DNA of 64,000 bases from Marinobacter daepoensis DSM 16072. GTDB lineage: Bacteria > Pseudomonadota > Gammaproteobacteria > Pseudomonadales > Oleiphilaceae. A program made the translations under genes and the position numbers. Position 1 is the first letter of the stretch. Every line of letters starts with the position of its first letter. The DNA lies in assembly GCF_000421165.1 (NCBI RefSeq), contig NZ_ATWI01000015.1:1-64000 (forward strand), given 5' to 3'. A model generated the notes under the pieces. That model was not told where the DNA came from. It did not search any database and worked only from the letters and a program-made list of their open reading frames with translations. Shown piece by piece: positions 55,186-64,000 of this stretch.

Positions 55186-56049
55186 CTATCTCAGTATAAC
55201 GAGAGGCTTGCGCGCCGTTTTCAACATCATCGTCGTGGTACTGCCAACCAGGAACTGGCGAATTCTGGAATGACCGTACGCCCCCATCACCAGCATGTCG
55301 ATATCGTGTTGTTCCTGGTAGGCGTGCAGTGCCGGTTCCACATCCCCGGCCCGGACGGCAAGTGTGATCTCCACACCAAGCCCATGCAGCATCTGCTCGG
55401 CTTTCTTCAACTGCTCCCAACGATCCGGCGTTTCCTCGCCCACCATCACCAGGTGCAGCGGCAAGTTTTTCAAAACAGGGCTTTGGGCGATCATTTCGAC
55501 GCCTTTGAAAGCGGTTACACTGCCGTCAAAGGCCACCATCGCCGTTCTGGGCTCCGTGAATTCATCCGGCACCAGCAGAATCGGGCGGTTCACGCTTCGG
55601 ATCACCGTTTCCAGCTGGCTGCCAATGTGGGTCTCACGGTCGGAGCTGCTTTCTCCGTGCAGCCCCATCACAAACAGTCGGGTGTTCTTTTCCAGCGTCG
55701 TCAGCGCTTCCGTCAGGTTGTCATGGCGCTGGCGTTTCTGAATGTCAGCAACACCGGCCGCTTTCACCCGGGCTTCGGCTTCATCCAGCAGATGATGACC
55801 ATGCTCCAGAGCCAGCTTGGCACGTTTGCGATCCAGCTCTGCCAGTTCATCCAGAAGGTGTTCCCGGCTTCCCAGGCCAATACTGCCTGCCAGATCGGGC
55901 TCTGCGGGGTAACGCCCCTCGTCCAGAACGTGCAGCAGCATCAGGGGCGTCCCCGTATGCCTGCTCGCCCAGGCCCCGTAATCGCACACGGCCGGTGCCG
56001 CCCGGGAGCCATCAATACACGCCACAACGTTCAGATTCTCTGCCGACAT
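55186..56049 (-). CDS. Tandem universal stress protein
   Basis: A 287-residue protein with two Usp domains: one starting NVVACIDGSRAAPAV and a second near FTEPRTAMVAFDGSVTAFKG. The C-terminal DMLVMGAYGHSRIRQFLVGS has the usual ATP-binding GxxGHSxxR-like loop. I use the ATG at 56049, which follows GAGG and precedes the first Usp strand; the ATG at 56124 would add 25 polar residues. It is 77 bases after the SulP permease gene on the same strand, so the two are probably co-transcribed and the stress protein may regulate the transporter. Confidence 0.85.
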   Translation of the reverse strand: MSAENLNVVACIDGSRAAPAVCDYGAWASRHTGTPLMLLHVLDEGRYPAEPDLAGSIGLGSREHLLDELAELDRKRAKLALEHGHHLLDEAEARVKAAGVADIQKRQRHDNLTEALTTLEKNTRLFVMGLHGESSSDRETHIGSQLETVIRSVNRPILLVPDEFTEPRTAMVAFDGSVTAFKGVEMIAQSPVLKNLPLHLVMVGEETPDRWEQLKKAEQMLHGLGVEITLAVRAGDVEPALHAYQEQHDIDMLVMGAYGHSRIRQFLVGSTTTMMLKTARKPLVILR

Positions 56050-56125
56050 AACTGCCTCGCCTTGCTGGTGATTCTGTTTGTCATTATCGCTGCGAATTTC
56101 AGCATTTGCCTTGGTTTGGGTCATA

Positions 56126-57613
56126 TCAATGCCCCATCAACGGGTCAACCACCTCGGGCTTATCGTGCACGCCAAACCGGTCAACGATGGTCGCGCTGGC
56201 CTCATTCAGGCCGATAACCTCAACATCGGCCCCTTCACGACGGAACTTGATCACCGCCTTGTCCAGGGCACCTACGGCGGTGATATCCCAGAAATGCGCC
56301 CGGCTGAGATCAATCACCACATTATCCACCGCTTCCTTGAAATCAAAGGATTCCAGAAACTTTTCCGAGGAGCTGAAGAACACCTGGCCCACCACGGTAT
56401 AGCGGCGAGTACCCGTGGCCTCATCCAGTTCCGGGGTCACCAGCATGTAATGCCCTATCTTATTCGCGAAGAACAGCGCCGCCAGCAACACACCCGCCAG
56501 AACACCAAAAGCCAGGTTATGGGTGGCGACCACCACCATCACCGTCACCAGCATCACGATGTTGGTAGACAAGGGGTGCTTCCGGAGATTACGAACAGAA
56601 TCCCAGCTGAAGGTACCAATGGATACCATAATCATGACCGCCACCAGGGCCGCCATGGGGATCTGCACCAGCCACTGGTCGAGCACCAGCACCAGAATCA
56701 GCAAACAGACCCCTGCCGTCAGGGTGGATAACCGGGTGCGGCCACCGGATTTTACGTTGATGATCGACTGGCCAATCATCGCACATCCGGCCATCCCGCC
56801 CAGGAGGCCCGCACCAATGTTGGCAACGCCCTGCCCTTTACACTCACGGTTACGGTCACTGGTGGTGTCGGTCAGATCGTCTACGATGGTGGCGGTCATC
56901 AGCGATTCCAGCAGCCCCACCACCGCCAGACCAATTGAGTACGGCAGAATGATCATCAGGGTTTCCAGTGTCAGGGGCACTTCCGGCCACAGGAATACTG
57001 GCAGGGTATCCGGCAACTCTCCCATATCCCCCACCGTCCGGATATCCAGGCCCAGAATCATGGACACAATGGTCAGCCCGACAATGCACACCAGCGGCGA
57101 TGGGACCAGTTTCCCCACCGTTGGAATCAGGGGAAACAGATAAATGATCGCGAGGCCCGCCGCTGTCATGGCGTAAACGTGCCAGGTAACGTTGGTCAGT
57201 TCCGGCAACTGAGCCATGAAAATCAGAATCGCCAGCGCGTTCACAAAACCGGTCACAACGGAACGGGACACAAACCGCATCAGCCCACCCAGCTTCAGAT
57301 AGCCGGCGGCAATCTGGATCACCCCTGTCAACAGCGTAGCGGCCAGCAGGTACTGCAGCCCATGTTCTTTCACCAGTGTGACCATCAACAGGGCCATGGC
57401 ACCTGTGGCGGCGGAAATCATCCCGGGCCGGCCGCCCACGAAGGCGATGATCACCGCGATACAGAAAGACGCATAAAGGCCAACCTTGGGGTCCACTCCG
57501 GCAATAATCGAGAAAGCGATGGCTTCGGGAATCAGGGCGAGCGCCACCACAATGCCGGCGAGCAGATCGCCACGAATGTTAGAAAACCATTGTTGCTTGA
57601 GTGCATTTACCAT
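56126..57613 (-). CDS. SulP-family anion permease with STAS domain
   Basis: A 495-residue inner-membrane protein. It has about 12 spans, including [20 protein letters not shown] and the [16 protein letters not shown] signature, then a C-terminal STAS domain (about 400-485, [20 protein letters not shown]). The family carries sulfate, bicarbonate or other anions with sodium or protons. The substrate cannot be told from sequence alone. It is followed at once by a tandem universal stress protein gene. Confidence 0.92.
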   Translation of the reverse strand: MVNALKQQWFSNIRGDLLAGIVVALALIPEAIAFSIIAGVDPKVGLYASFCIAVIIAFVGGRPGMISAATGAMALLMVTLVKEHGLQYLLAATLLTGVIQIAAGYLKLGGLMRFVSRSVVTGFVNALAILIFMAQLPELTNVTWHVYAMTAAGLAIIYLFPLIPTVGKLVPSPLVCIVGLTIVSMILGLDIRTVGDMGELPDTLPVFLWPEVPLTLETLMIILPYSIGLAVVGLLESLMTATIVDDLTDTTSDRNRECKGQGVANIGAGLLGGMAGCAMIGQSIINVKSGGRTRLSTLTAGVCLLILVLVLDQWLVQIPMAALVAVMIMVSIGTFSWDSVRNLRKHPLSTNIVMLVTVMVVVATHNLAFGVLAGVLLAALFFANKIGHYMLVTPELDEATGTRRYTVVGQVFFSSSEKFLESFDFKEAVDNVVIDLSRAHFWDITAVGALDKAVIKFRREGADVEVIGLNEASATIVDRFGVHDKPEVVDPLMGH

Positions 57614-57912
57614 AGTCGGGGATGTCCAGTGATTTCAGAGCTAATAATTCCGTGGCCTGCCCCGCCAGACGGCGACCGGGCAAACGACCGGGTGTGCGCA
57701 GAAGATCCTGACCTCAGCCAGTGAAGAATCGATGAAACGCTAGGGTGGAGGGATCGTCACGGGTCTGGCGGGCTGCGCGTTGGTGAAAGTCAGATAACGG
57801 TAAAAAAGGGCGCGAAGCATACCAAAAAACACCCTGAAGCGTAAGCTGGCACAGGACAGTTGACGGGGAATTGCCTAGAATGGCTTACCCTTTTATTTGC
57901 CGTGACGTGAGT
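57614..57912. other. Intergenic region between divergent permease and MgtC genes
   Basis: About 300 bases between the SulP start (57613) and the MgtC-type start. I see no open frame, clear promoter motif or hairpin that I can support. Confidence 0.4.
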
Positions 57913-59193
57913 ATGGACGACGTAGCAAACCAGTTTATCAGCGCCAACCAGACCACCATCCATCTCGCCGTTGCCCTCCTTCTGGGGGCCATCATCGGCC
58001 TGGAACGAGGCTGGGATGCCCGTGAACAGAAAGCCGGAGAACGCATTGCCGGTATCCGCACGTTCTCACTGATCGGCCTGCTTGGCGGTATCGCCGCGCT
58101 GCTGTCTGAACAAATTACACCCTGGGCTTTCCCGGTCTTGCTGTTGAGTGTTGTGGCCATGGGGCTGGTGGCCTACAGCGAACGCCTTGAACATATCCGG
58201 AATTTCAGCATCACCGGTATGGTAGGCATGCTCCTGACCTTCTGTTTCGGGGCCGTCGCAGTGGCGGTGGACCCGGTAATAGCAACCGCAGCCGCGGTGG
58301 TGACCGCCATCATTCTGGACAACAAAGAAGAAATCCACGGCTGGGTGCACAAACTTCAGGCCAGCGAACTGGATGCCGCCCTCAAGTTACTTCTGATTTC
58401 CGTGGTGATGCTGCCGCTGCTCCCCAATGAACCCATGGGCCCGGGCGGCGTGCTGAATCCCCGGGAGATCTGGTGGATGGTGGTCATGATTGCCTCCATC
58501 TCGTTTGTTGGCTACTTTGCCATACGCGTGGCCGGTGCCCGCAAGGGCATTCTGTTTACCAGCCTGTTTGCCGGCCTGAGTTCCTCCACCGCTCTGAGCC
58601 TGCACTTCGCCCGCCAATCGGCCAAAAACCCGGGCTTCAGCCCCCAGTTCGCGGCGGGGATTCTGATAGCCTGCGGCACCATGTTTCCGAGAATTCTGGT
58701 CTACTGTCTGGTCATCAACAAAGACCTGCTACCCAGCCTCGTCTGGCCGGTGGCCATGATGACAATGTTGCTCTACGTGCCAGCACTGGTCATCTGGCGT
58801 CGCAATGCGCGTCAGCTGGAGATCAGCCAGCCAACCATGAACCAGAACCCCCTTGATCTCTCATCGGCCCTGGTCTTCGGGATTCTGCTGACCGCTATCC
58901 TGCTGCTGGGGGAATTTCTGAAGAACGCATTCGGCGACGTCGGTATCTACGCCCTCGCCGCCACCTCCGGCGTGGCCGATGTGGATGCCATCACCCTGTC
59001 CCTGACCCGCATGTCGAACGACAGCCTGGGCATGGATACCGCTGTGCTGGGAATCGTCATCGCCGCCGCGGTGAACAATCTGGTCAAATCCGGAATCGCC
59101 TGGAGCATTGGCAATCGCCAGACCGGCTTACTGGTGGCTGGGCCCATGGTGCTGTCACTGGCCGCCGGACTGGCGGTAGCCTGGTTCCAATAG
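57913..59193 (+). CDS. MgtC/DUF4010-type membrane protein
   Basis: A 426-residue protein with about 11 membrane spans. The N-terminus has LAVALLLGAIIGLERGWDAR and GIRTFSLIGLLGGIAALLSE, which match the MgtC/SapB family. The C-terminal half is DUF4010-like (ALAATSGVADVDAITLSLTR). MgtC proteins affect Mg2+ or pH homeostasis; this fused type is poorly known. I use the ATG at 57913; ATG at 57880 and TTG near 57871 are alternatives. It ends 3 bases from the convergent alkB stop. Confidence 0.8.
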   Translation: MDDVANQFISANQTTIHLAVALLLGAIIGLERGWDAREQKAGERIAGIRTFSLIGLLGGIAALLSEQITPWAFPVLLLSVVAMGLVAYSERLEHIRNFSITGMVGMLLTFCFGAVAVAVDPVIATAAAVVTAIILDNKEEIHGWVHKLQASELDAALKLLLISVVMLPLLPNEPMGPGGVLNPREIWWMVVMIASISFVGYFAIRVAGARKGILFTSLFAGLSSSTALSLHFARQSAKNPGFSPQFAAGILIACGTMFPRILVYCLVINKDLLPSLVWPVAMMTMLLYVPALVIWRRNARQLEISQPTMNQNPLDLSSALVFGILLTAILLLGEFLKNAFGDVGIYALAATSGVADVDAITLSLTRMSNDSLGMDTAVLGIVIAAAVNNLVKSGIAWSIGNRQTGLLVAGPMVLSLAAGLAVAWFQ

Positions 59194-59196
59194 GCC

Positions 59197-59847
59197 CTAC
59201 CCGGCCCGGCGAAACGTCAGGTTGAACCGCACCGGGCCGGTCACCGGATGTTCACCGGGTTTCAGCGTCAGGACCCCATGGTATCGCAAACGCGAAGGAC
59301 CTCCCCAGACCACCACATCACCGTGTTCAAGCAGAATGCGTTCCGTGCGGTCCGTGCGCCGCAACCCGCCAAGCTGAAACACAATTGGCAACCCCAGAGA
59401 CACCGACACAATCGGAGATGAAAAGGTTTTTTCGTTTCTGTCCTGGTGCAATCCCATCCTGGCTCCGGGCTGATAGCGGTTGATCAGGCAGGTGTCCGGA
59501 GCGAATCCGGGAAATCCGGCGGCCTCAGCCGCGGATCTGGCCAGCGCCACGAAGCTTTCCGGCATGGCTGGCCAGGGCCGGCCGGTCTCCGGGTCCTGAG
59601 ACTGGTACCGGTAACCACCCTCATCCGTCACCCAGCCCACCTGTCCACAGCAAGCCATGGCAACCGACATCGAATGACCACCCGGTGTTTTCATATGGCG
59701 AAATGGCGCACTCCGGGCGACGGCCAGAATAGCCCTGACCAACACCTCGTCCTGCGCGACCGCATACTGCCGCAGTAACGTTACGCCCTCGTCAAAAGCC
59801 TCCCTCGTTTGCTCACCGGCCAGCCCTGCAAACAGATCGGCCGTCAT
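59197..59847 (-). CDS. alkB: AlkB, alpha-ketoglutarate-dependent DNA dealkylase
   Basis: A 216-residue protein, the same length as E. coli AlkB. The iron ligands are H134 and D136 in GLHQDRNE, and a distal histidine in LRYHGVLTL. The arginine pair for 2-oxoglutarate is in VRFNLTFRRAG. It removes methyl groups from 1-methyladenine and 3-methylcytosine. I start at the ATG at 59847 with a G-rich site upstream; the longer frame is not AlkB-like. No ada gene is in view. Confidence 0.93.
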   Translation of the reverse strand: MTADLFAGLAGEQTREAFDEGVTLLRQYAVAQDEVLVRAILAVARSAPFRHMKTPGGHSMSVAMACCGQVGWVTDEGGYRYQSQDPETGRPWPAMPESFVALARSAAEAAGFPGFAPDTCLINRYQPGARMGLHQDRNEKTFSSPIVSVSLGLPIVFQLGGLRRTDRTERILLEHGDVVVWGGPSRLRYHGVLTLKPGEHPVTGPVRFNLTFRRAG

Positions 59848-59937
59848 AAGCCACCCCCTGATCTTGCGTAATCGGAATAATACCCGTGAAGCGTCTACAC
59901 TTAGGATGCCTATCATCCGTTGCTGGAATTGGACGCC

Positions 59938-62739
59938 ATGGAACAAAAACGACAGGCTGCCCGGGTCTCCCTTGCTTTCCTGATTGCTTCCACCATCACT
60001 CTGGGCATGCTCACCCTCGCGATTGTGCTGGTTGCGCAGAGTTACCGGGGCATGGAACAAGCCAAAGTCACCGCCGCAGCCGCCACCGCCAGGCAGTTTG
60101 CGATCAGCGTCGATGACCGGATCAACGCCATCACCCAGCCTCCATCGACCGCTCTCGCGGTACTACGGCACGACACACTGAATCGACTTCCCAGCCTGGA
60201 GCAGCGGCTGCAACGCCTGCCCGTGATTGCCGATGTTCTCGCCAGTAGCCGCATTGTCAGCGCCGTTTACGCAGGCTACGACAACGGGGACTTCCTCCTG
60301 TTCCGGAAAGTCCACAGCTCCGGGTCCCTCCAGTTTCCGGATGCGCCAGGCAATGCGCGATACCTCCTGCAAAGCCTTGAGCGCAACGGTCAGAAACGTC
60401 GTGGCGTCTGGCGGTTCTACAACGAAGCACTGGACTTGCTTGAACACCGGGTGTTGGAACACTACGACTATGATCCACGCACACGCCCCTGGTACCAGAA
60501 TGCGCTGGCAGGCGACGTCCTGCAACTGTCAACACCCTATGTTTTCTTTACCACCCAGGAAACCGGCCTGACGCTGTCGCAAGGAGCGGCAAACACTCCG
60601 GGCACCGTTCTTGGTATCGACGTAACGGTCACAGACCTTGGTGATCAGCTTGCAGAGCTGAAGCAGACGCCAGGCAGTCGGCTGGCCATCATGAGCGAAA
60701 CCGGCGAACTGCTGGCCGATGCCAACCGGCACACCGAATCAGACGACCTGCTGACCCTGGCCATGCACATCGGAAACACCCCCGGCATCCATCGTTTCGA
60801 GCACCAGGGCAGAGCATGGTATGGCATGACCGAGCCCCTCGAAACCCTGCCCGGAGAAGCTCTCTCAATTGTCGTCGCCATTCCCTCAGACGAGTTACTG
60901 GCCGATGTCTGGGCGGCGCTGGCGCGCCAGACCACCATTGCCAGCGCCATCGCACTGTTGCTGTTGATACTTGGATGGTTTCTGGGCCGCCAGGTGGGCA
61001 AACCCCTGGAACGGCTGACCAATCGGGTAAGCAACCTCTCGCAGTTCCGCTTCGATACTCAGGTTCGTTCGGAATCCCACATCCGGGAAGCCTCCGAACT
61101 GGGGATCGCCCTCGACGACATGGCACGCACCATCCGAAGCTTTCAGAGCATCGCCACCGTGCTGAACCGCGGCCAGGACCTCAACCAGCTCCTTCGGGAT
61201 ATTCTCGACCAGATCATTGCCATCGTCAGCCAGCAACGAGGTGCCATCTACCTGTTTAACAGCCATCAGCAACAACTGGACCTTGCCGTCGACCGTGGTC
61301 TGGAACTTCCCACCCGCCTGTCTCACATCCCCTCCAACGCCGATGACAACGACATCATCCGCCAGTTGCGCTCACACATTACCGGCCATCCGGTCTTTGC
61401 GATTCTGCGCAACCGCCGTAAAAAACTCATCGGCGCCCTGATCATCGAGATGGAACATGGCAGCCATACGCATCTGAGCGACGACCTGATCGTCTTTGTC
61501 GATGAAATTGCCGGTTCTGCTGCAGTGGCCATTGAGACCCGGGAGCTGATCGAGAGCCAGCAGGCCCTGCTCGATGGCATTATTCGACTGGTGGCAGGCG
61601 CCATTGATGCAAAGTCCCCATACACGGGGGCCCATTGCGAACGGGTTCCCAGGCTCGCGCAGATGCTGACGGAGGTTGCCGAGCACGCCACGGAAGGCCC
61701 TTTTGCGGACTTCAGGATGACTGAAGACGAGCGCTATGAATTCCATCTCGCCGCCTGGCTCCATGATTGCGGCAAGATCACCAGCCCCGAGTATGTCGTT
61801 GACAAATCGGTCAAGCTGGAAACGATCTACAACCGTATTCATGAGATACGAACCCGGTTCGAGGTGCTTCACCGGGATGCGGATATCCACTATCTCAACA
61901 CCTGTCTGGCCGGCGGCGACCCTGAACAGGCCGCCCGGGAAAAAGAAGCCCGCCAGGCCCGGCTGCAGTCCGATTTTGCCTTCCTTGCCAACGCCAACCT
62001 GGGCAGCGAAGCCATGTCGGACAACGACGTCACACGCATTCGCGAGATTGCAGCGCAAACCTGGCAACGCCATTTCAGTGATCGTGTCGGGCTGTCCCGT
62101 GACGAACAACAGGCTCTGACCGGGATCCCCGAACAGAGCCTGCCCGCCACCGAGCCACTGCTGGCAGACCACCCCTGGCACCTGAGACCCTGGGGCGACC
62201 GGGTGCCCCCGGTTCAGCGGGACGATCCCCGCAACCGCTGGGGCTTCGACATGACACTGCCCAAGCATGCCTGCAACCGGGGCGAACTTCACAACCTGAC
62301 CATCCAGTACGGCACTTTGTCGGAAGAAGAACGCTTCCGCATTAATGAACATATTGTCCAGACCATCTGCATGCTTGATGCCCTGCCCCTACCCGACCGA
62401 CTGGCGAACGTCCCCCGTCTGGCGGGCACTCACCACGAACGAATGGATGGCCAGGGTTACCCGTACGGCCTCAGGGGTGAAGACATGAGTATTCCGGAAC
62501 GCATCATGGCCATAGCCGACATTTTCGAAGCACTCACCGCCGTCGACAGGCCCTACAAGAAGGGCAAAACTCTGTCTGAAGCCCTCAGCATCATGGACAA
62601 GATGGCACAACAGGGGCACATCGACCCAGAGGTCTTCCGACTTTTTGTCAGCTCCGGCACCTACCGAAGATACGGCGAACAGCATTTAGATGCGGGCCAG
62701 ATGGATACCGTGGATGAAAGCCTGTTCATGAAGCGATGA
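59938..62739 (+). CDS. HD-GYP phosphodiesterase with cache and GAF domains
   Basis: A 933-residue protein. A signal/anchor span (about 14-34) is followed by a dCache-like extracellular domain (about 40-320, YDYDPRTRPWYQNAL), a second span near IASAIALLLLILGWFLGRQ, HAMP, and a GAF-like domain (380-530). The HD-GYP domain has H609-D610 in LAAWLHDCGKI and HHERMDGQGYP from 832. It should hydrolyse c-di-GMP. About 220 residues separate the two motifs, against about 60 normally, so there is a large insertion. The start follows a weak ribosome site; TTG at 59920 is the alternative. Confidence 0.85.
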   Translation: MEQKRQAARVSLAFLIASTITLGMLTLAIVLVAQSYRGMEQAKVTAAAATARQFAISVDDRINAITQPPSTALAVLRHDTLNRLPSLEQRLQRLPVIADVLASSRIVSAVYAGYDNGDFLLFRKVHSSGSLQFPDAPGNARYLLQSLERNGQKRRGVWRFYNEALDLLEHRVLEHYDYDPRTRPWYQNALAGDVLQLSTPYVFFTTQETGLTLSQGAANTPGTVLGIDVTVTDLGDQLAELKQTPGSRLAIMSETGELLADANRHTESDDLLTLAMHIGNTPGIHRFEHQGRAWYGMTEPLETLPGEALSIVVAIPSDELLADVWAALARQTTIASAIALLLLILGWFLGRQVGKPLERLTNRVSNLSQFRFDTQVRSESHIREASELGIALDDMARTIRSFQSIATVLNRGQDLNQLLRDILDQIIAIVSQQRGAIYLFNSHQQQLDLAVDRGLELPTRLSHIPSNADDNDIIRQLRSHITGHPVFAILRNRRKKLIGALIIEMEHGSHTHLSDDLIVFVDEIAGSAAVAIETRELIESQQALLDGIIRLVAGAIDAKSPYTGAHCERVPRLAQMLTEVAEHATEGPFADFRMTEDERYEFHLAAWLHDCGKITSPEYVVDKSVKLETIYNRIHEIRTRFEVLHRDADIHYLNTCLAGGDPEQAAREKEARQARLQSDFAFLANANLGSEAMSDNDVTRIREIAAQTWQRHFSDRVGLSRDEQQALTGIPEQSLPATEPLLADHPWHLRPWGDRVPPVQRDDPRNRWGFDMTLPKHACNRGELHNLTIQYGTLSEEERFRINEHIVQTICMLDALPLPDRLANVPRLAGTHHERMDGQGYPYGLRGEDMSIPERIMAIADIFEALTAVDRPYKKGKTLSEALSIMDKMAQQGHIDPEVFRLFVSSGTYRRYGEQHLDAGQMDTVDESLFMKR

Positions 62740-62788
62740 CCAAAAACACGTATATTCTCAGGACTGTTTACTCAACCAAGGATAAAGC

Positions 62789-63571
62789 ATGCTGTTCGCA
62801 ATCATTTTTGGCGGTCTGATCGGTTATGCCTTCGGTCGTTTTCCCGGCTTTCTGATTGGCGCAGCCATTGGTGCTTTCGTGTTACAGCGCCTGAAAAGCA
62901 GGCTGGTCAGCAAACTTCATGGCCTGCAGAACGGGTTTATTGAGTCCGTTTTTGCCGTCATGGGTGCGCTTTGTAAAGCGGACGGCGTTGTCTCCCGGGA
63001 CGAAATTCAAATGGCTGAAGCCATGTTCACCCGCTTCCGGCTGAACGAAGCTCAGCGCGCCATGGCCAAAGAGGCGTTTAACCGCGGCAAAGCTCCCGGG
63101 TTCGATCTGGACGCCGAACTTCATCGTTTCATGCAAGCCTCGGGGCGCCAACCGGTCCTGTTGCAGATGTTTCTGCAGGTCCAGGTCTCCGCCGTCGCCG
63201 CAGACGGCCAGGTTCATCCGGCCGAGCATGAAATGCTGGTCCGCATCGCCCGAGGCCTCGGTCTTCCGGAGAGTCAGGTCGACCAGCTAGAAGCCATGCT
63301 CCGGGGCGCACATGCCGGCCAGACCGGTGGAGCGGGGAACTATTCAAGCACTCAGCAGATTGACGACGCGTACAAAGTTCTGGGTGTCTCAGCCTCGGCC
63401 TCCGATGCTGAGATCAAACGGGCCTACCGCAAGCTGATGAGCGAAAACCATCCTGACAAACTCGCCGGGCGAGGTCTGCCAGAAAGTATGCGGGAAATGG
63501 CGGAAGAACGAACCCGGGAGATCAGCCACGCCTACGACGTCATCAAAGAGGCCCGGAAACGCGCTTCCTGA
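62789..63571 (+). CDS. djlA: DjlA, membrane-anchored DnaJ-like co-chaperone
   Basis: A 260-residue protein. The N-terminal membrane segment is glycine-rich (GGLIGYAFGRFPGFLIGAAIG), which in E. coli acts as a dimerisation helix. Residues 55-170 form a TerB-like helical region (GALCKADGVVSRDEIQMAEA, VSAVAADGQVHPAEHEML). The C-terminal J domain has HPD in SENHPDKLAG. It should stimulate DnaK at the inner membrane. It is 49 bases after the HD-GYP gene. Confidence 0.93.
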   Translation: MLFAIIFGGLIGYAFGRFPGFLIGAAIGAFVLQRLKSRLVSKLHGLQNGFIESVFAVMGALCKADGVVSRDEIQMAEAMFTRFRLNEAQRAMAKEAFNRGKAPGFDLDAELHRFMQASGRQPVLLQMFLQVQVSAVAADGQVHPAEHEMLVRIARGLGLPESQVDQLEAMLRGAHAGQTGGAGNYSSTQQIDDAYKVLGVSASASDAEIKRAYRKLMSENHPDKLAGRGLPESMREMAEERTREISHAYDVIKEARKRAS

Positions 63572-63580
63572 CGGCCGCGT

Positions 63581-64000
63581 TCAGAACCAGCGAGGCACTC
63601 GAGAGCGGTAGTCCTCATAACGATCCCCAAAGCGCCGGGCCAGGGCCTTTTCCTCTTCTCTGGCCTGGCGCACAATCACCAGCACACCCGCCATCAGGCA
63701 GACCAGCGAAAACGCGCTGGGCAACGCCAGAAAAAAGCCCAGCTGCCCCAGCATCACGGAAACGAACATCGGGTGCCTGCATCGCCCGAAAGGCCCTCCG
63801 GTCAAGAGGTTGCCGCTCCCATGGCGTTCATCAATGCCGGAACGCCAGTCTTCATGCATGTAGGCTTGCAGGTAGTTCACCGCCGTAAATGACGCGAGCA
63901 AAAGAATGACACCGGTAACCAGCACCGGCCAGTGATACAGCGCCGGGAAGACCCCGAGCCACGGGTCCAGATCCAGCCCCAGACGGGCAAGACACACCAC
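63581..64000 (-). CDS. Isoprenylcysteine methyltransferase-like membrane protein, partial
   Basis: The last 139 residues of a minus-strand gene that runs off the right edge. The protein has three visible hydrophobic segments and the motif GPFGRCRHPMFVSVMLGQLG near residue 85, then EEKALARRFGDRYEDYRSRV. This is the pattern of ICMT/PEMT-like methyltransferases that use S-adenosylmethionine. Bacterial members methylate unknown lipids or quinone-like compounds, and some are NnrU-like. The start is outside the window. It ends 9 bases from the djlA stop. Confidence 0.75.
   Translation of the reverse strand: MVCLARLGLDLDPWLGVFPALYHWPVLVTGVILLLASFTAVNYLQAYMHEDWRSGIDERHGSGNLLTGGPFGRCRHPMFVSVMLGQLGFFLALPSAFSLVCLMAGVLVIVRQAREEEKALARRFGDRYEDYRSRVPRWF

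Noticed and set aside
1..64000. CRISPR arrays, tRNA and rRNA genes
   Set aside because: No regularly spaced repeats, tRNA cloverleaf motifs or rRNA core sequences were seen on reading either strand.

Overview
The window looks like a chromosomal segment of a marine gammaproteobacterium, most likely Marinobacter or a close relative. The evidence is moderately high G+C coding sequence, Pseudomonas-type gene neighbours (recA-pncC, mutS-fdxA), split pqiA genes, and families common in Marinobacter. The genus is inferred from gene content, not from a marker search.

Left accessory region (1 to about 8.5 kb). An IS5-type transposase gene runs off the left edge, and its outer end truncates an AraC-family regulator. 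A DMT/YdcZ membrane protein, a nitroreductase and a LysR regulator follow. A second, diverged AraC fragment then precedes a small ABM-domain protein. Beyond these lie an unknown 250-residue protein, a secreted protein with two PPC-like domains, an orphan PD-(D/E)XK nuclease that may act in defence, and a flavodoxin-like protein. Gene spacing is loose and the sequence is richer in A+T than the rest of the window.

Efflux and envelope block (8.6 to 18.7 kb, minus strand). A TetR regulator is followed by one tightly packed set of genes: RND adaptor, RND pump, outer-membrane channel, two half-size PqiA proteins, PqiB (MCE) and PqiC. The same operator-like sequence lies upstream of tetR and upstream of the adaptor gene.

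recA-pncC and the signalling/biofilm block (18.8 to 37.6 kb). recA has a LexA box and a strong terminator. Two glycosyltransferases of the arsenosugar-associated families and a SelD-type NDH-like flavoprotein come next. Then comes a dense signalling cluster: a TorS-like hybrid kinase (HAMP, kinase, REC, HPt), a REC-GGDEF diguanylate cyclase, a lone periplasmic sugar-binding protein, a 7TMR-DISM hybrid kinase and a REC-AraC regulator. It lies directly beside pgaABCD, the operon for poly-beta-1,6-N-acetylglucosamine synthesis and export. The arrangement suggests an extracellular-signal to c-di-GMP to exopolysaccharide pathway, and it separates pncC-recA from mutS, which are close neighbours in Pseudomonas.

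Housekeeping and metabolism (37.8 to 64 kb). In order: mutS, fdxA, an uncharacterised protein, a DegV protein, a PF10118-type hydrolase, a permease with an acyl-CoA synthetase that is divergent from a FixL/FixJ-like pair, a MocR regulator, a PhzF protein, a YhiN-type flavoprotein, a phospholipase-D lipoprotein, a tandem universal stress protein with a SulP permease, an MgtC/DUF4010 protein, alkB, an unusual HD-GYP phosphodiesterase, djlA and a partial isoprenylcysteine-methyltransferase-like gene. I saw no tRNA, rRNA or CRISPR array.
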